Positions 11,601 to 23,770 of a DNA stretch of 64,000 nucleotides are shown here, piece by piece (the stretch's first letter is position 1; every line of letters starts with the position of its first letter). A program made the position numbers and the translations under genes. This DNA comes from Zygnema cylindricum (taxonomy: Eukaryota > Streptophyta > Zygnematophyceae > Zygnematales > Zygnemataceae): the NCBI GenBank assembly GCA_037447655.1, contig JBBHKE010000719.1, positions 1 to 64,000 on the forward strand, read 5' to 3'. The notes below the pieces were generated by a model that was not told where the DNA came from, made no database searches, and worked only from the letters and a program-made list of their open reading frames with translations.

Positions 11601-14435
11601 AGTTTCCAGAAGTAACCAATTTCCCTAAATTACCAGACACTTGGTTTCAAAAGCCATTTTCCCTTCAATGACCAGACATTTCAGTCCCAAAAACCCAATC
11701 TTCCTTACATTACCAGGCACTATGGGAAAGTAACCAGACACTTCATTGCCACCTAATTTCCCTTAAATACCAGACACCCTGTTTCCGAATATACCCAATA
11801 TATCCTAAATTACAAGACACACAGCTTTCGAGAATATGCAATTACACTTAATTACCAGACCCTAGTTTCCAGAAATTCTGAATTTTCATTAACTAACTCA
11901 CCAGACACTTGGTCTGCTGTGTCATCCTTGAGAACCTCCTTGCTGTACTTTGCTTGAAATGCTGCTCCGGTTGCCACCGGAATACCTTCTCCAATGAAAG
12001 CAAATCCACCCAAAAGACCCCACTCCTTCGAAAACATGTGCATAGACCCTCCCTGTCCTCTACAGCATCCGGTTGTCTTTCCATAAAGCTCGGCCATAAC
12101 TTCCTTTGCAGGCACTCCCTTGCTGATTGCATGCACGTGATCACGATATGTGCTGCAAATATTAAGGGCAGAAATTATAAGAGAAAGGAAAGGATAAAAT
12201 AAGATGAACACAATGAGATTACACAATTAGGGATCAAAAAGAGACCAGCATACACATGGTCATGACATGTGCTGCAAATAAAAGGGGCAAAAAATAAAAT
12301 GGAAAGAAAGGGATTAATTAACACAAATACCAAACCAGAAGATCAGACTATAAGAGGCCAACAGGCACATGATCATGACAAGTGCAAGAAAAGGGAAAAT
12401 ATTCCCATAAAAAAAGGCCAAACAAGCAAAAAAAAATGCCAGAAAATGAAAAATAAGTAACAAGGAAAAAAAAACCCAAAAAAAGACAATCAACACCGTA
12501 CAGAAAACTTGCCCATGATAAGTGCTGCGTAAAAGTAAACATACAGGCAAAAGAACAAAAAACAAAAAGGCTCAAAAACATAAAAAAAAAAAATAAGGGA
12601 GCAACAAGCAAGAAAGAAGAGGGTAGCCTAAAGAAGAAAACAAGAAAACAGCTAACCACTTCAGGGTTTAATGTTTCAACAGTAAAATTATGGCTGGATA
12701 GTTTGAGGTGCAACAATTCACAATTAAATTGTACCAGATTAAGCTGTAAATGACAAATACAATACACAATCATTGATTGCTTTTGAAATTCAAACAAGGC
12801 CTACGACTTCTTGCAAGTGATGGATTGTACCTTGTAACATAGTCATCCTTTCGCAAGTTTTGAATTACACCAGTTGAGACTGCCTCCTGTCCATTATACA
12901 AATGGACAAACCCAAACATTTTTCCTCGGTAATACATCTGAGCACACATGTCTTCAAAAGTTCGCCCATAGACCATATCTTCGTAGAATTTCAAGCCCTC
13001 CTCCTTTGTGATTTCCTGCAGTCATTTTAACAAAGCCCACCAGTTCCAGGACAAGCCACAGTATTTTCAAAATTAGGAACTTACAATTTTTGACCAAAAG
13101 ATGTTCAAATTTGTACAAGAAAGATTAGCATATTGACCTTTCGGTCAAACAAGGGATTTCTTGAGACCTACCCCAAACTATTCAAAATCTGTGCGGTCAA
13201 CAATTCAAACATTCAAATCGACAACATAAAGAAAAGCACAAGCTGAAATTATTGAAGAACACAGAAAAATCGGGAAATTTGCAGAACTCTTCAAGATAGA
13301 ACCATTAATTTAGCTGTGACAATACAGTTCCTGATCGTCAAACTTGTGTCCACTTATCCAAGAACCCACTTCCGTTTTCGTCTAATTTAATATTGTACAT
13401 CACAAACTTCGGTATGAAAGAAAAAGAAAGCCTATTGGATGATTTTGAAGAAAAAGGCAGCCACCAAATTGAAAGCTACTTGCATTAAACAGCCCTTAGC
13501 TGAAAAGATTCTACAAAGTTCCTACCAAACAAGAGAATCACAATGGTCTGTTTGTCATTTAATATACCCGTACAGGTCACGCACGTGTAAACTGAGAAAG
13601 AAAGAAGAAATGTAACTTCAGCAATTGGACGCTATTTTTCAAGAAAAAACACTGACAACTCACATCGAGAACAATAAACAGGCTACCAAGTAATTATCAA
13701 AAACAAAGGTGAACAATCACATTTCAAAAAGATAAACAACAAAGCACATCTGCTGCTGGAAAAAATCAGAGAAGCATAGATACATTGCAGCAATATGGAC
13801 ATTAAAGTGGGAAAAAAAAAAAAAAAAAAGAGTAAAAAATAATGTTTTAAGATTCTTTTCTGCAACGTCACAACAGTAAAATCAAAGAAACGTACGATGT
13901 AACTGCATTGCACTTTCCATCACCGTGGTTTAGACATCTTTACTGAATCATGAAATTTGCATAATCACAAACAAAAGTGAAACTACTTAACGTGTCAGAA
14001 AACTATCAGCTGTCTTTGTACCATAACCAATAACACTATTCTTCAAGACCTCAACGGTCTTTTCTTGCATATTTACGATAAATCATATTTACAGTCGATT
14101 ATATGTACATTCAATCATACATACAGCCAAACATATCTGCAGTAAATCATATGAAATGAACTCACCAATTCCACAGCTGGTTTCTCAGTCATAATTTCGG
14201 AAGCAGTTGCAGAAACACTCAAACGTCGACTCGTCTGTCGAACACAAACCACTTCTTTCTTGGAAACAACAGACTTTCCACGGAACTGAGAAGCCATGGA
14301 GCTCGATCCGGAACTGACTGTGCTGCGAGGCCCCGCCATCGCAGAAACTCCATGATTACTTTTTGCTGTAAGAGTAGAATTACTCAATACCAAAGACCTA
14401 GCAACTCCTTCCATTGACATCACAGCAATAGCCAT
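8643..14435 (-). CDS. Plastid pyruvate dehydrogenase E1 component, alpha subunit (six coding exons)
   Basis: Exons on the minus strand: 14166-14435, 12831-13015, 11902-12152, 10806-11150, 10181-10272 and 8643-8828. All five introns are GT-AG and join in frame to give 442 residues with a TAG stop. The product is the alpha chain of the thiamine-diphosphate-dependent E1 that decarboxylates pyruvate in the plastid complex and supplies acetyl-CoA for fatty acid synthesis. Residues 1 to about 90 are Ser-rich and low in acidic residues, like a chloroplast transit peptide. The catalytic domain begins near FYEDMVYGR. The TPP motif is GDG (240-242) with NN (269-270). GGSMHMF and [14 protein letters not shown] are diagnostic; Ala replaces the regulatory Ser of the mitochondrial enzyme (HSMSDPG). 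The start is the ATG at 14435, nine bases inside a likely 5' UTR exon with a good acceptor before 14441. Length is close to the roughly 430 residues usual for plant plastid E1-alpha. No frame break is seen, so it is probably functional. Confidence 0.96.
8979..9041 (-). pseudogene. Decayed partial copy of PDH exon 6 inside intron 5
   Basis: Read on the minus strand after a possible AG acceptor, this stretch encodes [17 protein letters not shown] and then reaches a TAA. The start of true exon 6 encodes [17 protein letters not shown]. The intron sequence beside each copy is also similar (8841-8910 and 8911-8985 share GTAAGA, GAAAC and CTTGTTAGTA words), so the copy arose by a local tandem duplication of the exon 6 boundary. 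If spliced, it would end the protein about 41 residues early. Confidence 0.75.
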
Positions 14436-14440
14436 GGTTG

Positions 14441-14611
14441 TCTGCAACAAAAATATTTCTCAAATCTATTCACAGATAGCAATCCTGCTATCTGCAAAAG
14501 AATCACCACCAGGAATACAAAACCCTAATTTTCTTCTTAAAAACTCGTATTCAAGAGTCTTCACAGACAAATCTACAAACTGGATTATGTTACACCATAT
14601 GCACTTCTACC
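14441..14611 (-). other. Probable 5' UTR intron of the PDH gene
   Basis: Six bases upstream of the ATG, the minus strand reads TTTTTGTTGCAG then ACAACC, a strong pyrimidine-rich 3' splice site. A candidate donor, TTCAG then GTAGAAG, lies at 14610-14611 and would give an intron of about 170 bases. The acceptor is convincing; the donor is a guess. Confidence 0.45.
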
Positions 14612-14752
14612 TGAACTTTCCCTACGCTTTTTAAGAGTAAAAACAAAAAAGTACACTCTAAACTTCACTAAAAACAGAAAGAACCGTAAAAGAGAGGCTG
14701 ATCGGGTAAGAGGACAGGAGAGAAGAGAGGCCCGAGTTGAAAAGGCAGCCGG

Positions 14753-14771
14753 CCACGTGGCGTGACGTGGC
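14753..14771. promoter_or_regulatory. G-box and ACGT element upstream of the PDH gene
   Basis: CCACGTGG (14753-14760) is a palindromic G-box, and GTGACGTGGC (14762-14771) holds a second ACGT core on the same helix face. Plant bZIP and bHLH factors bind such sites. They lie about 320 bases upstream of the ATG, a plausible proximal promoter position for the minus-strand gene. Confidence 0.5.
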
Positions 14772-15304
14772 GTGATAGAGATGCTGTAGAAGCCCTAATT
14801 CGCTGCTATTTCCGCCAGTGAAATTTCAGGAGCATGCGGCTTGGAGGAATTGCATAGGCGTTCCCCGGAAGCCACGGTGGATTCAAAATACAGAGATCTT
14901 ATTGGTTCAATGAGAGAAGCTGAAGAAAAGACAAGTGGATGGCTGGAGGAGATCTGGAAAATCCCGGCCGTCAGATTGAAATGAAGGATCTGTAGACGTC
15001 GATTGGGGACGATTACGAGAGAATGAACCGAAACCGTTAGATGACATGCTAGTCCAATTAGCTTCAGACAGTGAGAAAAAACCGATAGATGGTTTTTGAG
15101 GCTATCTGGGACGTCCGTATGGGATGAGTGAATGCTTGGTAGGTTGAGGGTTCGAACTGTAGGTCAGGCTGTTTTGGTGCAGATAGCTGACACGTGTCAT
15201 CTCGGAATCTCGCGGCTGATTCAAATCAATTGTTCGTGCTCGTTGGTAACAACCAATAGGAGAGCTGCCTACGTCATTTCTGTAAAGTGTGTCATGTAGG
15301 TTAG
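14772..15304. other. Upstream flank of the PDH gene, no other gene seen
   Basis: Single-copy-looking sequence with no recognisable coding frame. It may hold distal promoter elements. Confidence 0.45.
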
Positions 15305-15492
15305 CCGTTCAATCATTTTACGTTTTTTGCAGTTGTTGTAGGATTGCCTGTTCAGTCTTACAAACAAGACTATGCAAGAAACAAGATCTATGTAAAATCG
15401 GCCGTTCGATTTTTTGTTCTTGTCGGATCGCCTGTTCAGTCTTACGAACAAGACTATGTAAGAAATAAGTTCTATGTTCAATCGGCCGTTCG
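15305..15492. repeat. Two-unit tandem repeat, about 84 bp
   Basis: GCCTGTTCAGTCTTA, AACAAGACTATG and CGGCCGTTCGAT recur in the same order in two adjacent units. A weaker third relative (CCTGTCAGTTTTACGAAC) lies on the far side of the foldback element, near 18505. Confidence 0.75.
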
Positions 15493-15508
15493 ATAATTTG
15501 ACGTTGAG

Positions 15509-18468
15509 AATTGATCATCGCAGTGACTATTTTGTAGTGTTGTGTATCGGTAAAAAAATTATCGCAATAACACCGATACCGATAGCTATCGGCTCTCAGA
15601 GGTCGCAAAAGTCAAAATTTTACATAACCGAAACCGACCATTTTTTTTTTTCAAAATCTGAGTAACCGACGCCCGACCGGGTTATGTCATGCTCCAAAAT
15701 TGTTAACCGTTAACCGACCGGCGTTTATGAATATAAAAATATACCGGAAGTCGATTTCTCCCAACTAACCGTGCCCGCCCCTAACCGAAAAAGTACAAAA
15801 TTAACTAATGTACAACGTATGAATAAGCCAATAATTACGATTTGTCGCTTTCCCTAAGATTTGCGAAATAAATAGTGTACTACCGTGTCAGATTTTTACG
15901 ACGCTTTGTCACGTTCCCTAAGATTTGTGAAATAAAAAGTGTTACTACCGTGTCAGATTTGCGACGCTAATCATGATATCACGCACTTCCACAATACCAA
16001 AGAGTACAAAGTTCAGTAATGTTGGATTGTATGGACAATACAAAATTTTCATTTTTTTTGGTGTTTTGCTAAACCGACTAAAACAGACCATTTTTTTTTT
16101 CCTGGTGAATCAACTGGCCGCAACCGCCAAGCCCTCAAAATTTGGCAGCCGAATCCGTTCCATATCTAGCTCGGGCGGTCGGTTAATGGTCGGTCATGGT
16201 TTCGGTTGACCGTTTGCGACCCCTTCGGTTATCGAACGGTCAGAGGTTCCAATATATCGGTCTGAGACCAACAAATTCCATATCGGCGATAACTTAAGAA
16301 AATATAATATGCATACAGTAATACTTTATAACATACTGTATTATATTATTGGCTTTAAATAGTGTGGCATGCCACGCATAAGAATCACTGCGATTTATTA
16401 CGGACAGCGCAGCACATAAACGTTGACAAATTTAAAATAATACTTTAACTGAACAACGATTTTACGGCAGCGTACGGAATTGTACCGACAAACTGGTGAA
16501 CATGGAACGGAAAAAGGACGGCGAACACAAAGTACAACGGACACAAAATAGCATTCTGCGCGCCGCCAGAATCGAACCGACGACTTGGAATGCGAAAATA
16601 CGAGCGGACGGCCAGCGTGAGCGCCGACATCCCGGAATGGCTCTTTTGGCGGCTTATGCCAAAATAGCCGACAGATTGACATGTGGCAGGTCCCAGTGGA
16701 TCCTAAGGAAGAAAGATCAAACCCATGGCGTCGGATGTGAAAGGTATAACGTTGAATTGGATCCGTACTAAAACCATAGAGACCTCATGGCGGCTGTTGT
16801 ACTTTCTGTGCTTGTGCAACTTTACTATTTGTGCTTGTACAACTGTACAAAAACAGTGATCTGATTGGAAGACACCTCAATAGATAGGGGTTGTGAATAG
16901 AGCGCGCCCGGGGAATATGACGTTCAGTTGAGTGTACCGGCCGTACACTATCTGTACAGTCCGTACATATATCGCCGATAGTTATCGATATTAGTGTTAT
17001 CGCCGATAAATACCGATAAATATCGGTTATTTATCGGCGATAACACCAATAACGATATATCTACCAATATATCGATTATCGGGTACCCGAAAAAAGGTCC
17101 ATATCGGTTATCAACAAATCCTTACCGATACACAACACTACTATTTTGGTTGAGCGCAGTCACTTCATTGGTTTCGTTGATATTTTTGCGCTGGTCCATT
17201 TTATTATTGCTGAACAAAGTATATTTCGTTTTGTGCGATTTAATTTATCGGTACAAGACTTCTTCTACTTTACTTTTGAGGGGTTTCATTTCGCGTCGTT
17301 CTTCAATTTGTGTCTAAGTTCAATGCAACGCTTCGCGAACATGTGCGCTCGATGTGGAGCTCACTTAAAGTGAGAAAGTGACTGTGTCATTTTTATTTAC
17401 ATGTGGTTGCCGCAGTTTTGTTACAGTAAATTTTGGGCGGCCGTGTGAATTGTTGATTTTGTTATGACGGTCAACGTTCACAAGGGCGGCCAAATTTTAA
17501 CTAGTTGTTAAAAGTCAAAGTTGTTCAACTGATCGACCGTCAAATTTAAACTCAACGGTGCATTACTTAACTTGTACCAATGTGTACTTCAAACGTACAA
17601 TCTTTGGCAAAGTGACGTGAGTGATTGTGCGCAACCAAAATACTAGTGTTGTGTACTGGTAAGGATTTGCTGATAACCGATATGGGCCTTTTTTCGGGTA
17701 GCCGATAAGTTATATATTGGTACGAAACATCGTTATCGGTATTATCGCCGATAAATACTCGATATTTATCGGTTATTATCAGCGATAACACCGACATCGA
17801 TAACGATTGGCGATATCGGTAGAGACCGTACAGATAAATGTACGGCTAGTACATTCAGCTGTACGTGTTATTCCCCGGACGCGCCGCGGACCCCCTTCTC
17901 CCCGATTTCGATAAGAAATCGCGATATTTCCTTCATTATTTCTAATTTAAGGTGGTTCTACTTGGGTACCCCTTCCAGAATGTCTTTTTGAGTGTTATTT
18001 TTTTATAAACGACAGTTAATGGCAGCAGTCTGATAGATTTGTTCGCCTGCTTTGTTCGTCTTTTCGTCTGGTTTTCAAAAAAGTTTGATTTTACAAATTT
18101 ACAATGTAGTTTATTTTTTTCGCTTCCGTACTATAATTTTAGAACTATAAACTATTATTTTAAATTTGTCAACGTTTATGTGCCGCGCTATCCGTAATAA
18201 ATATCAGTTAAATAGCGTACGGAACAAATTCTTACACGTGGTATACCACGCTATATAAAGTGAATAATATAATAAATCATATTATAAAGTACTATTGCCT
18301 GCATACTATATTTTTTTAAGTTATCGTTGATATGGAATTTGTTGGTCTCGGACCGATATATCGAGACCTCTGACTGTTCGATAACGTATAACTATCGGTA
18401 TCGGTGTTATCGTGATAATTTTTTTACCGATATACAACACTACAAAATAGTCACTGCCATGATCAATT
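15509..18468. mobile_element. Large foldback element, nested (family X)
   Basis: The outer termini AATTGATCATCGCAGTGAC (15509) and GTCACTGCCATGATCAATT (ending 18468) are inverted copies. Just inside are TAGTGTTGTGTATCGG (15535) and its inverse ending at 18442. The right arm is continuous from about 18168 to 18442; its left counterpart is split into 15535-15605 and about 16225-16443 by some 620 bases of other sequence. A second inverted pair lies further in (about 16900-17140 and 17644-17885) around a central insert at 17141-17643. The TAGTGTTG ends resemble hAT-type termini but no clear 8-bp duplication is visible. No transposase is recognised. Confidence 0.72.
17141..17643. mobile_element. 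Inverted-repeat element M1 at the centre of the foldback
   Basis: The ends TATTTTGGTTGAGCGCAGTC and TTGTGCGCAACCAAAATA are inverted copies. The interior is similar to the right-hand part of element Y (21545-22025): both carry GTGCGATT, CGCTTCGCGAACATGTGCGC, GTGGAGCTCA and ATGTGGTTGCCGC in the same order. It sits exactly between two inverted TAGTGTTG ends, as if inserted into a palindrome centre. Confidence 0.65.
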
Positions 18469-19043
18469 CCCTTTGACGTTTCTTGCAATTATTGTATTTT
18501 TTCCTGTCAGTTTTACGAACGGGACTGTGTTCGAATCAAACTCTACTCGATTAGTTTGTTGCGTTGTTTATCATTTTCACCGTATCGTTGAGCATTAAAA
18601 AGGTACTGGATCTGATTTCGTGCTGGAAACTCAACAAAAAGAAAATTAAACAATAGCAATGGAGAATTGAGAAAATTATCTTTATGCAAGTTGAATGGCT
18701 AACCAAGTTACGAATAACAGTGCATTTGCAATAATATTTTTTACAAAAAGTGCTATACCAATTGAAATCGTTGAATAATTTGAAATCACACACCCAACAC
18801 GTCGTGTACATAGTTCAAAATCTTTAGTATCTAAAATGCATGAAGCCCAAAAGTTCAAAAATAAACCTCTTTCTGTGGGAGAATGCCCATGGTCTTTTTT
18901 ATTCTCTCATTTCTAAAACCCTTCTCTAGATGGTAAATTCTGTGAAATCTTCACGAGGGTTTAAGAATGTATGTGGGATTGTGTTCAAATTTACAACTTC
19001 ACAATAGTAAAAGCATCACACACATGTTTGTATGTTTTGAATA
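18469..19043. other. Intergenic, no gene seen
   Basis: AT-rich spacer between two mobile elements. No gene or RNA motif is recognised. Confidence 0.5.
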
Positions 19044-19258
19044 CCATTTCGTGTACCGCTACTAGAGTTAATATTTTTTGCCACTTAAAAACAGCTATTC
19101 TCCAATGCACACTCGTCGGATTGTTAATCCTCCGAAATTGAGATTGAAAGGCAAGATTTTAACCTTCTGATTGGCAATCAAAAATTGGACAAGTGTGCAC
19201 GGAGAAAAGATGTTTTAAGTGGCGCAAAAAACATCAACACTAATAACCATACATGGTG
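19044..19258. mobile_element. MITE related to 4527-4755
   Basis: The right end TAATAACCATACATGGTG is followed by TA (19259-19260) and the left end lies just after TA at 19042-19043. The interior matches the 4527 copy: an AATGCACACTCGTCGGATTG-like segment, CCTTCTGATTGG and AGATGTTTTAAGTGGC. The left terminus is more diverged. Confidence 0.72.
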
Positions 19259-19260
19259 TA

Positions 19261-21130
19261 GTGTTGCGCCTGATGTAAAGTCCCAAGAATAACACTATTA
19301 AAAACTGGCAACACAATCCCTTTCCAGTTTTACAAAATGTCGATAATTTAAAATTGTGAAACACACAACACATTGCTCACATGTACAAAATTAAGAGAAA
19401 ACGCTTTTTCTCAATTTGTGGTTCCTAAGTACATTTTAGCCCTAACCAGGATAAACCATGCTGAAGAATGGAATTCCCGTAAACATAAAAACCTAATAAT
19501 TGTACTTTACACTCCCGTAAACATATAAAAACCTAATTAACTGTCAACCAACACCATTTCGTAAATAATGCCTTCGTGAAGCCCTTTGTCAACGGATTTC
19601 CGTACAGCTTCACGCACAGTTAAATTGTGTTTCGCAGCCGTGGCCGTAACTATCCTTCCCATACTGCATTGACACGCACTTCGACATGCCTTTAGGCAAC
19701 TGTTTCCCGAAGTGCTTCCGTAATAAATGCTTTACCACAACCAACTGTCAATTAATCCAAAAATATACAAATGCCCTCACATTTCATGTTAATAATCCAA
19801 AAATACAAATGCCCTTAAGGTAAGAAGTCGTACCAAATAGGACCAATCCCGATTTTACATGAATCCTTGGTGTTTAACTCTTTTTCGCAAAAGAGAATTA
19901 AAACATGTACACTCGTTACACAACACACAAAGTGTTAAAATTTAATAGCTGTAAAACATTTTGACCTTTCCCTAACACAACGGTCAAAAATTATCACAAT
20001 AAGAACCCTGAAATGTAGTCCGCGTTGTGATGTGGTANNNNNNNNNNTTTATACTCTGAGAGAGCATCTACTACCTATTAGCCAAACAGATATCAGTACC
20101 CAGAATAGTAGTACTGTACGATAGTACGACAAGGTACACTAGTGTACTTCCAAAAACCTAAATCCAACTAGCCTAAAAGTGAATAGTGAAACACTATTTC
20201 CTAAAGTGCTACGCTACAAAAACAATCTCTTCAGGTATTTACAATTTGATGTCGTACACATAATGTTGCTTGCTTAGTCAGCAACCTCAAATACTTCCAA
20301 CCTGTTGTGGTAAACTTCTACGACTATCTGGGACGCTTACGAAGCTCCTCGTCATCTGTGGTCCCCCTCATAATTCTCGCCCTTAATCTGATACGAATCA
20401 ACGTCTGATATTTGTCTTTTGGTATCAGTGTTCCCAGATGTCTGGTTTAATTTTCGTCCGCCCGATTAGACGAATTCAGTCGTCCGATAGATGACATGTG
20501 GCCATGTCTATTCCGCATTTCCTGCACTGTCTAAAAAGCCGACGCGTGTATATGTGACCGTACTAATACTCTTTGAGAAACATTCTACTGTCACAATATT
20601 TAAGGTAAGTATTACATTTCAAACTACACCAAAAATATTCTAAGTACTTAGGCTTCCCTCGCAGCTCTATATACTGAAGACAAAGCTTTCAAAAACAACA
20701 GATAATATTGGGCGGTGTAATGTTATTGACATTAATGAAACCGTACTTATATAAGCGTAAAGGGAGAATAAGAATTATTATTTCTATTTAAGTTTAGGTG
20801 TCGTAATTTTAGGGGCGTCTATACAATGTTATTGATAATAATAACATTTACGGTGTGATGTACCCATGTTTTTCGCCAATGGAAGTTTACCCTAAATCCC
20901 AAATAAAAATGTGAGTAACCGCTTACGCAGACACCAACGATTTACAACCATTTCAAAAGATGCAAACAGTAAGTATCGAAAAGAAATAAATTGCCCGAAG
21001 TAACAAGTCAACTTTAAACTCGGAAGAGCGCAAAATTCTACGGTTCCATTCGCCAATCTAAAATTTGTTAGGGCCCTCTAAACATGCTTCCTGAAGGCGA
21101 TCAGTTTTTTGAGCAAATAGTTTTTTGAGG
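19261..21130. other. Intergenic with an assembly gap, no gene seen
   Basis: Apart from the gap there is only AT-rich sequence with short frames. I see no domain or RNA gene. Confidence 0.5.
20038..20047. other. Assembly gap of 10 N
   Basis: Ten undetermined bases, probably a scaffold join of unknown true size. The two sides need not be contiguous in the genome. Confidence 0.99.
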
Positions 21131-22042
21131 AATTCATCATGGCAGTGACCATTTTGGTTACGCACAGCCTCTTATATCACCTTGTGAAATATTGTACGCT
21201 TTAAGTACACATTGGTACAATTAAAGTACCGTTGAGTTTAAATTTGACAGTCAATTAGTTCAACAACTTTGACTTTCAAAATATTGTTGCAACTGGTTAA
21301 AATTTTGCAGCGCTTTCGAACGTCGACCGTCATAATAAAAGCAACAATTTACTCGGCCGTCCAAAGTTTGTGGTAACAAAAATGCGACAACCACATGTAA
21401 ATAAAAGTGTTGCGCACAGTCACTTTCTCACTTTGCGTGAGCTCCACTGTGAGTCCACGTTTTGGCTTTTAACTTAGCCGCAAAATAATCGGGGATCATA
21501 AATAGTGTGGCGTGATTTGGTCGCGCGTGACGACGCGCATTTTTTTCATTTAGTTTCATTGATATTTTTATGCCGGTTCGTTTTATTATAGTTTACAAAG
21601 TATATTTCATTTCGTGCGATTATATTTATCCGTACAAGACTTCTAATAATTTTCTTTTGAGAGGTTTCATTTCGCGCCGTTCTTCAATTTACTTCCAAAG
21701 TTCAATGTAACGCTTCGCGAACATGTGCGCTCGAAGTGGAGCTCATAAAGTGAGAATGTCAGTATGCGCAACACTTTTATTTATATGTGGTTGCCGCTGT
21801 TTTGTTACCGTAAACCTTTGTCGGCCATGTGAATTGTTGATTTTGTTATGACAGTCAACGTTCATAAGCGCGACGAACTTTTAACCGGTTGTAACAATAT
21901 TTTGAAAGTCAAAGTTGTCCAACTAATTGACCGTCAAATGTAAACTCAACGGTACTTTACTTGTACCTTTACAACGTACTATTTTGACAAGGTGACGTAA
22001 GTGACTCTGCGCAACCAAAATATGTCACTGCCATGATCAATT
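21131..22042. mobile_element. Foldback element Y, arms about 300 bp
   Basis: The outer ends AATTCATCATGGCAGTGAC and GTCACTGCCATGATCAATT are inverted copies. The arms (about 21131-21445 and 21745-22042) stay complementary through ACTTTGACTTTCAAAATATT, GTCGACCGTCATAATAAAA and CAACCACATGTAAATAAAA segments. The outer 19 bases are nearly the same as those of family X at 15509-18468 although the interiors differ. No transposase is recognised. Confidence 0.78.
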
Positions 22043-22578
22043 CCCAAAATATAAATTGTATTTTACTAAATTGTGTTTTTTCCAGTTTGAACCGTAGCAT
22101 ATTGTGTTTCGTAATGGTTTTCATGACGACGTTTCCAGTTGACGCACTGTTTTCCTGCACTTTCGGTACAGAGGATTTCGATTGGATTCATTCACGTTTA
22201 GGTGAATCCGTACGGGATGAAATTGAATTATTAATGTTGACCAAAAAATGACCAATAGCTACAACCGCACTTTCATGCCACCTGTTGTCTTTGACGCTGG
22301 TTTGGTACTCCAACACAGCAGCTGTTATTTTCACATATAAAAAACCATTCTGTGGCACCAATAAAAAGTTGGTTAGTTTCTCCAAAGGAGGTCCCTTTCG
22401 CACGAAACGCCCGCATGAAACGCCCGAAAAAATAAAGAATATACGCATGGAAAAAATAAAAAATGCAATGTTTATAAAATGGGTTGATTGACTTTGACTT
22501 TATATAAAAAAAAAATGAAAAACAATTAACTGTCCTAAACCTGTGCACATTTCACGCACAAAATTGACGGAACCAAAC
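22043..22578. other. Intergenic, no gene seen
   Basis: AT-rich spacer with short frames that lack recognisable motifs. Confidence 0.5.
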
Positions 22579-23140
22579 CATAGTTCAAAAGTAGGCGTTT
22601 CTATTGTAGGCCTTCTGTAGGCGCAAAATATCCGCAGTTGCGTTTGACCCGTTGCGTCGCAGGCTGCGGTCGTCCGTACAGATCATATCAAAAATAACCG
22701 CAGCTGCGCTTGTTCCATCTGCGTCGCAGCTGCGTTGTCGGTGCCAAAAACTTGTACTGTGATTCAAGTGATGACGCGTGTCCATATAGATCTATTTTTC
22801 CGCCGTCCTACTAATTTGCTGAGACTTAAAGCTTTTTAAAAACAACATTTTCATGTGATCTTCTTAGATCGCTACTTTTATCAGCAATCGTCCGATCGTC
22901 CAAATCTGGCGGTTTAAATTAAAAATACCTCACAACTCACAGAAAAATTTTTTTTTGTCCGAATGTTTTTCAAAATATAGACATGACGTTTAATTCTTTA
23001 TCGATCGATGTGCAACTCAACCTTGTTACTATTTTTTTTCATTTTGCGACCAATACAATATGGGTCTTAAGGTCATATTGTATGTTTTGCGTACAATAGG
23101 CATATTGTATGGGCGCATTTTCACCTACTTTTGAACTATG
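22579..23140. mobile_element. Inverted-repeat element, 562 bp
   Basis: CATAGTTCAAAAGTAGG (22579-22595) is a perfect inverted copy of CCTACTTTTGAACTATG (23124-23140). The interior holds GCAGTTGCG and GCAGCTGCG repeats (22630-22735) and a smaller inverted pair built on ATTGTATG. There is no clear target duplication and no coding capacity, so this is a MITE-like call. Confidence 0.6.
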
Positions 23141-23770
23141 AACCACCCCCCCCCCCCACTATTAATCAAACAATTCCGTACATTAAAAAGTATACGAAAT
23201 TTACAAAAATCATGAAGAAATAATAAATATTCGTAAATAAGTAAAAAAAATACAGTATCGAATGGGACTTCTTTGGACTTTCGCCCGTCGTCGTCATAAA
23301 ATATATGATATCGCCGACATGAGGCATGGCCAACTCTATCAGAAATCATTGGTACTGACCACTCGTTAACTCCATGTGCGCGTAGCCATAGAGGGTGTTA
23401 GCGACCGACGCTACTTTTGTACTGTTGTACATCGGTATTGGGACAAAACGGAATGTCACATAACCGATAGATGAAATTATCGTATAACAACCGATATTTT
23501 TCACCGTGTATCATTATTTAGCGCCAACGACACTGATCAGTACAGTATGGGTATCGAGAAAGCCTCCATACATTTGTGGGACCTTCGGCACCACGCGGGA
23601 CCCGCCCAGCACACCCAAACAAAGGTTGTAATCCGGTATCTAAAATAGGATTTATGTGTTTAGCGTCATTTATTTTTTGCTTTTTTAATAATAATAAAAA
23701 AAAAACAAATTCAAAACCCTAAATATACGGTCGCGCGGAGAAAGCAAGAGGGGGCAACGATGTGGACCAT
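23141..23770. other. Intergenic, no gene seen
   Basis: Holds a C-run near 23147 and a diverged family X fragment near 23420 (GTTGTACATCGGTATTGGG). No gene is recognised. Confidence 0.5.

Noticed and set aside
12269-12797. Frames in PDH intron 2 (63 to 149 codons)
   Set aside because: A-rich intron sequence gives Lys-rich or Phe-rich frames; no similarity to E1-alpha and good splice sites on both sides.
15596-16247. 8-bp duplication TCAGAGGT around the insert in the left foldback arm
   Set aside because: Arm sequence resumes before the second copy, so the repeat is part of the arm and not a clean target duplication.
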